NCBI GenBank assembly: GCA_947166305.1
Contig: CAMVDV010000001.1
Location: 124,001 to 188,000 of the forward strand
Reading direction: 5' to 3'
Length of the DNA stretch: 64,000 nt
Origin: an uncultured Prevotellaceae bacterium
GTDB lineage: Bacteria > Bacteroidota > Bacteroidia > Bacteroidales > Bacteroidaceae
Part shown: positions 63,861 to 64,000 of the stretch, in pieces
Numbering within the stretch: the first letter of the stretch is position 1
Layout of the letters: every line of letters starts with the position of its first letter
Translations under genes and position numbers: made by a program
Notes under the pieces: model-generated
What the model was told of the DNA's origin: nothing
Database searches by the model: none
What the model saw: the letters and a program-made list of their open reading frames with translations, nothing else

Positions 63861-63980
63861 TCGTGCGGATTTGTAATCCGCACGCAGGGAATATAGGGAT
63901 TTGCAATCCCTCGATAACTGTTTCAGCGCATTGCAAATGCTTATAAACGATACTGTCGGATTGCAAATCCGACAGAACGG
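63861..63980. repeat. Four palindromes at 30-base spacing (GGATTTGCAATCC type)
   Basis: Dyads at 63863-63883, 63896-63910, 63928-63940 and 63954-63974; centres lie 30, 31 and 30 bases apart. Arms differ (GTGCGGATT, GGGATT, GCATT, TGTCGGATT) around a constant ATT-GCA-AAT-like core. Sequence may continue past the window. Confidence 0.75.
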
Positions 63981-64000
63981 GCAGAACGGGACAAGATTTT

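Noticed and set aside
63861..63980. Small CRISPR with 30-base units
   Set aside because: Only the dyad centre is constant, arms vary, and there is no conserved repeat or cas gene.

Overview
The window looks like chromosome of a Bacteroidales bacterium, most likely Prevotellaceae or a near relative, with moderately high GC. The evidence is the Bacteroidetes promoter signature (TTG/TTTG, 19-20 bp, TAnnTTTG) ahead of many genes, the type IX secretion genes porU and porV in the order porU-porV-ispF, a FecI-type sigma with a membrane anti-sigma, DUF3078, putative porin, and a secreted protein with the NLxGQRV C-terminal tail common in Prevotella. No rRNA, tRNA, CRISPR array, transposase or phage gene was seen.

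Layout. 1-8.8 kb: secreted esterase, ThuA protein, msrA, a three-gene membrane/stress operon (YtxH, YqjE-like, small protein), SPOR lipoprotein, ruvX, def, a TPR protein and an Ntn hydrolase. 9.5-13.2 kb: translation genes thrS, infC, rpmI, rplT. 13.7-24.6 kb: pgk, an orphan solute-binding lipoprotein, a TPR protein, engB, DUF3078, yidC and an S9 peptidase. 24.6-27.0 kb: a single-chain restriction-methyltransferase (type IIG-like), visibly AT-richer. 27-33 kb: MFS transporter, a duplicated-domain secreted protein, an outer membrane barrel and an acyltransferase. 33.3-39.8 kb (minus strand): ispF, porV, porU and an FAH-family hydrolase. 40.6-45.6 kb: glycogen/alpha-glucan genes (debranching enzyme, GT4, GH57). 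45.6-49.4 kb: a degenerate ThiD-like kinase domain fused to an AraC DNA-binding domain, a small secreted protein, then pdxS-pdxT (vitamin B6). 49.8-56.7 kb: GH2 beta-galactosidase, a small membrane protein, a membrane AraC regulator, a lipase-like lipoprotein and a barrel protein. 57.2-63.5 kb: putative porin, Gfo/Idh/MocA oxidoreductase, ECF sigma, anti-sigma and a secreted protein.

The most unusual content lies in and between the genes. At least fifteen intergenic stretches are built on an exact 22-base period. Units differ from locus to locus but fall into a few families, often with internal dyad symmetry, and successive units stay in 22-base register even where the motif changes. None was seen inside a coding region. 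A second class is 7-8 base tandem arrays (CAATGGT, TTTTCAC, ATTTACT, CTCACAAC types) beside and inside gene starts; some encode part of the protein, including signal-peptide cores. A third class is GC-rich palindromic elements (core CCCCCTTTGGGGG and variants) that occur between genes and also in frame within genes, like the palindromic elements of Rickettsia. Further classes are 92-143 bp inverted-repeat elements with TAGGGACGCGCC ends, placed next to 22-base arrays, and GATTTGCAATC-type palindromes spaced 30 bases apart at the right edge. These periodic elements, and the pseudokinase-AraC fusion near pdxST, are the parts most likely to be undescribed.
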